Assembly (NCBI GenBank): GCA_964596115.1
Contig: CAZQRW010000001.1
Coordinates: forward strand, 1 to 64,000
DNA length: 64,000 bases
Direction: 5' to 3'
Source of the DNA: CAZQRW01 sp964596115
Lineage (GTDB): Bacteria; Hydrothermota; UBA3072; B12-G15
The stretch's first letter is position 1. Every line of letters starts with the position of its first letter. Both the position numbers and the translations under genes were made by a program. This document shows positions 63,539 to 64,000 of this stretch, piece after piece. Under the pieces are notes generated by a model, which was given only the letters and a program-made list of their open reading frames with translations, ran no database searches and was not told the DNA's origin.

Positions 63539-63989
63539 CAGTAAAACCTCCTAATTTACCATCCTTCATAATGACCCTGTGACAGGGGATTATTATAGGT
63601 ACTGGATTTTTGGAGAGGTATAACCCTACAGCCCTTGGGTGTAGTTTCGTTTTTAAACCAAGAGATGCATAACTTTCTACTTCTCCATATGGTATTTGTC
63701 TAACATAGATAAGAAAATTACTAATAGTCTTTTTTATATTTAGGAAGACAGGGATTTCTTTAAACTCTACTTTTTCACCATTGAAATATCTTATCATCAT
63801 ATTTTTTACCCATTCTATTAATGGATAAGGTTTCTCCTTATCGTATACCCCAAGAAGAATTCGATGTATACCTTGCTCATCTCCCTTTATTGTTACAGGA
63901 CCAAGGGGAGAATTAACAGTTTCACTATACAGGGATTTCCCATCTAAGTACATTAAATTTTTCTCCATCAGAATAAATGTAAATGTCAT
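63483..63989 (-). CDS. methylated-DNA-protein cysteine methyltransferase
   Basis: This 168-residue protein has the alkyl-acceptor motif IIPCHRVIMKDGKLGGFTGG and the preceding helix-turn-helix (ASLGLKTKLHPRAVGLYLSK). It removes O6-alkyl groups from guanine in a single-turnover reaction at the Cys. The conserved Asn of the usual 'NP' before PIIIPCHRV is present (SKNPVPI). The start could be ATG 63989 or ATG 63968; the upstream DNA is cut by the window edge. Confidence 0.88.
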   Translation of the reverse strand: MTFTFILMEKNLMYLDGKSLYSETVNSPLGPVTIKGDEQGIHRILLGVYDKEKPYPLIEWVKNMMIRYFNGEKVEFKEIPVFLNIKKTISNFLIYVRQIPYGEVESYASLGLKTKLHPRAVGLYLSKNPVPIIIPCHRVIMKDGKLGGFTGGTKWKSFLLQLERKNKI

Positions 63990-64000
63990 AAATTCCTGTG

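Overview
The window is AT-rich bacterial DNA from an organism with two membranes. The diderm evidence is a TamB homologue, a LolE/LolD-type lipoprotein exporter, a TonB-type remnant and a secreted protein with a type IX (Por) style C-terminal tail. Pyruvoyl-dependent arginine decarboxylase, a GH57 branching enzyme, an MTH1187-family protein and many TPR, roadblock and DUF4388 proteins fit an uncultivated FCB-related candidate phylum. WOR-3/Stahlbacteria or a relative is my best guess, but there is no rRNA or tRNA to prove it.

Layout. 1-930: what looks like the end of an integron-type cassette array, with a cut gene, an attC-like site, a frameshifted aspartic-protease cassette and half of a second attC-like site. 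1198-4785: a large secreted transglutaminase-like protein. 4825-7185 (-): DUF362, UbiA/DPPR-synthase-like and GtrA genes in one overlapping unit. 7357-9214 (+): a HypE-like AIR-synthase protein and a GNAT acetyltransferase. 9505-12509 (+): a GntR-regulated ABC exporter operon.

12541-28158 (-): a tightly packed 12-gene operon that is the most interesting part of the window. It encodes a soluble methyl-accepting-type protein fused to a family 5 solute-binding domain, then CheW, CheY, CheA, CheC, a giant TPR protein, a DUF4388-TPR protein, a TPR-roadblock protein, two small roadblock proteins, TamB and CapA. There is no motility gene, CheR or CheB in it. It looks like a chemosensory signalling pathway feeding roadblock/TPR scaffolds and possibly envelope functions, not classical flagellar chemotaxis.

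28288-31410: a TPR lipoprotein, a DUF1614 membrane protein and a B12-binding radical SAM enzyme. 31487-42505 (-): lysS, lolE, lolD, mcsA, a degenerate mcsB, clpC, a GH57 branching enzyme and a GH13 amylase, mostly overlapping. 42597-50534: a five-PAS hybrid kinase, a hydrogenase-protease-like gene, a tryptophanase-family lyase with an aldehyde dehydrogenase, a broken TonB-like gene and a thiamine-binding protein. 50545-56134 (-): two DUF3857/transglutaminase paralogues and MgtE. 56406-59858 (+): a CBM9-like secreted protein, two sugar ABC permeases and an MscS channel. 60054-61679 (+): arginine decarboxylase, agmatinase and ribosomal protein S20, a short polyamine route. 61642-63989 (-): MGMT, RodA and ComF.

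Promoters are unusually easy to read. Nearly all are TTGAC(A/T), a 16-bp spacer and TANNNT. Several place the ATG only about 6 nt after the -10 box, which predicts leaderless mRNAs.
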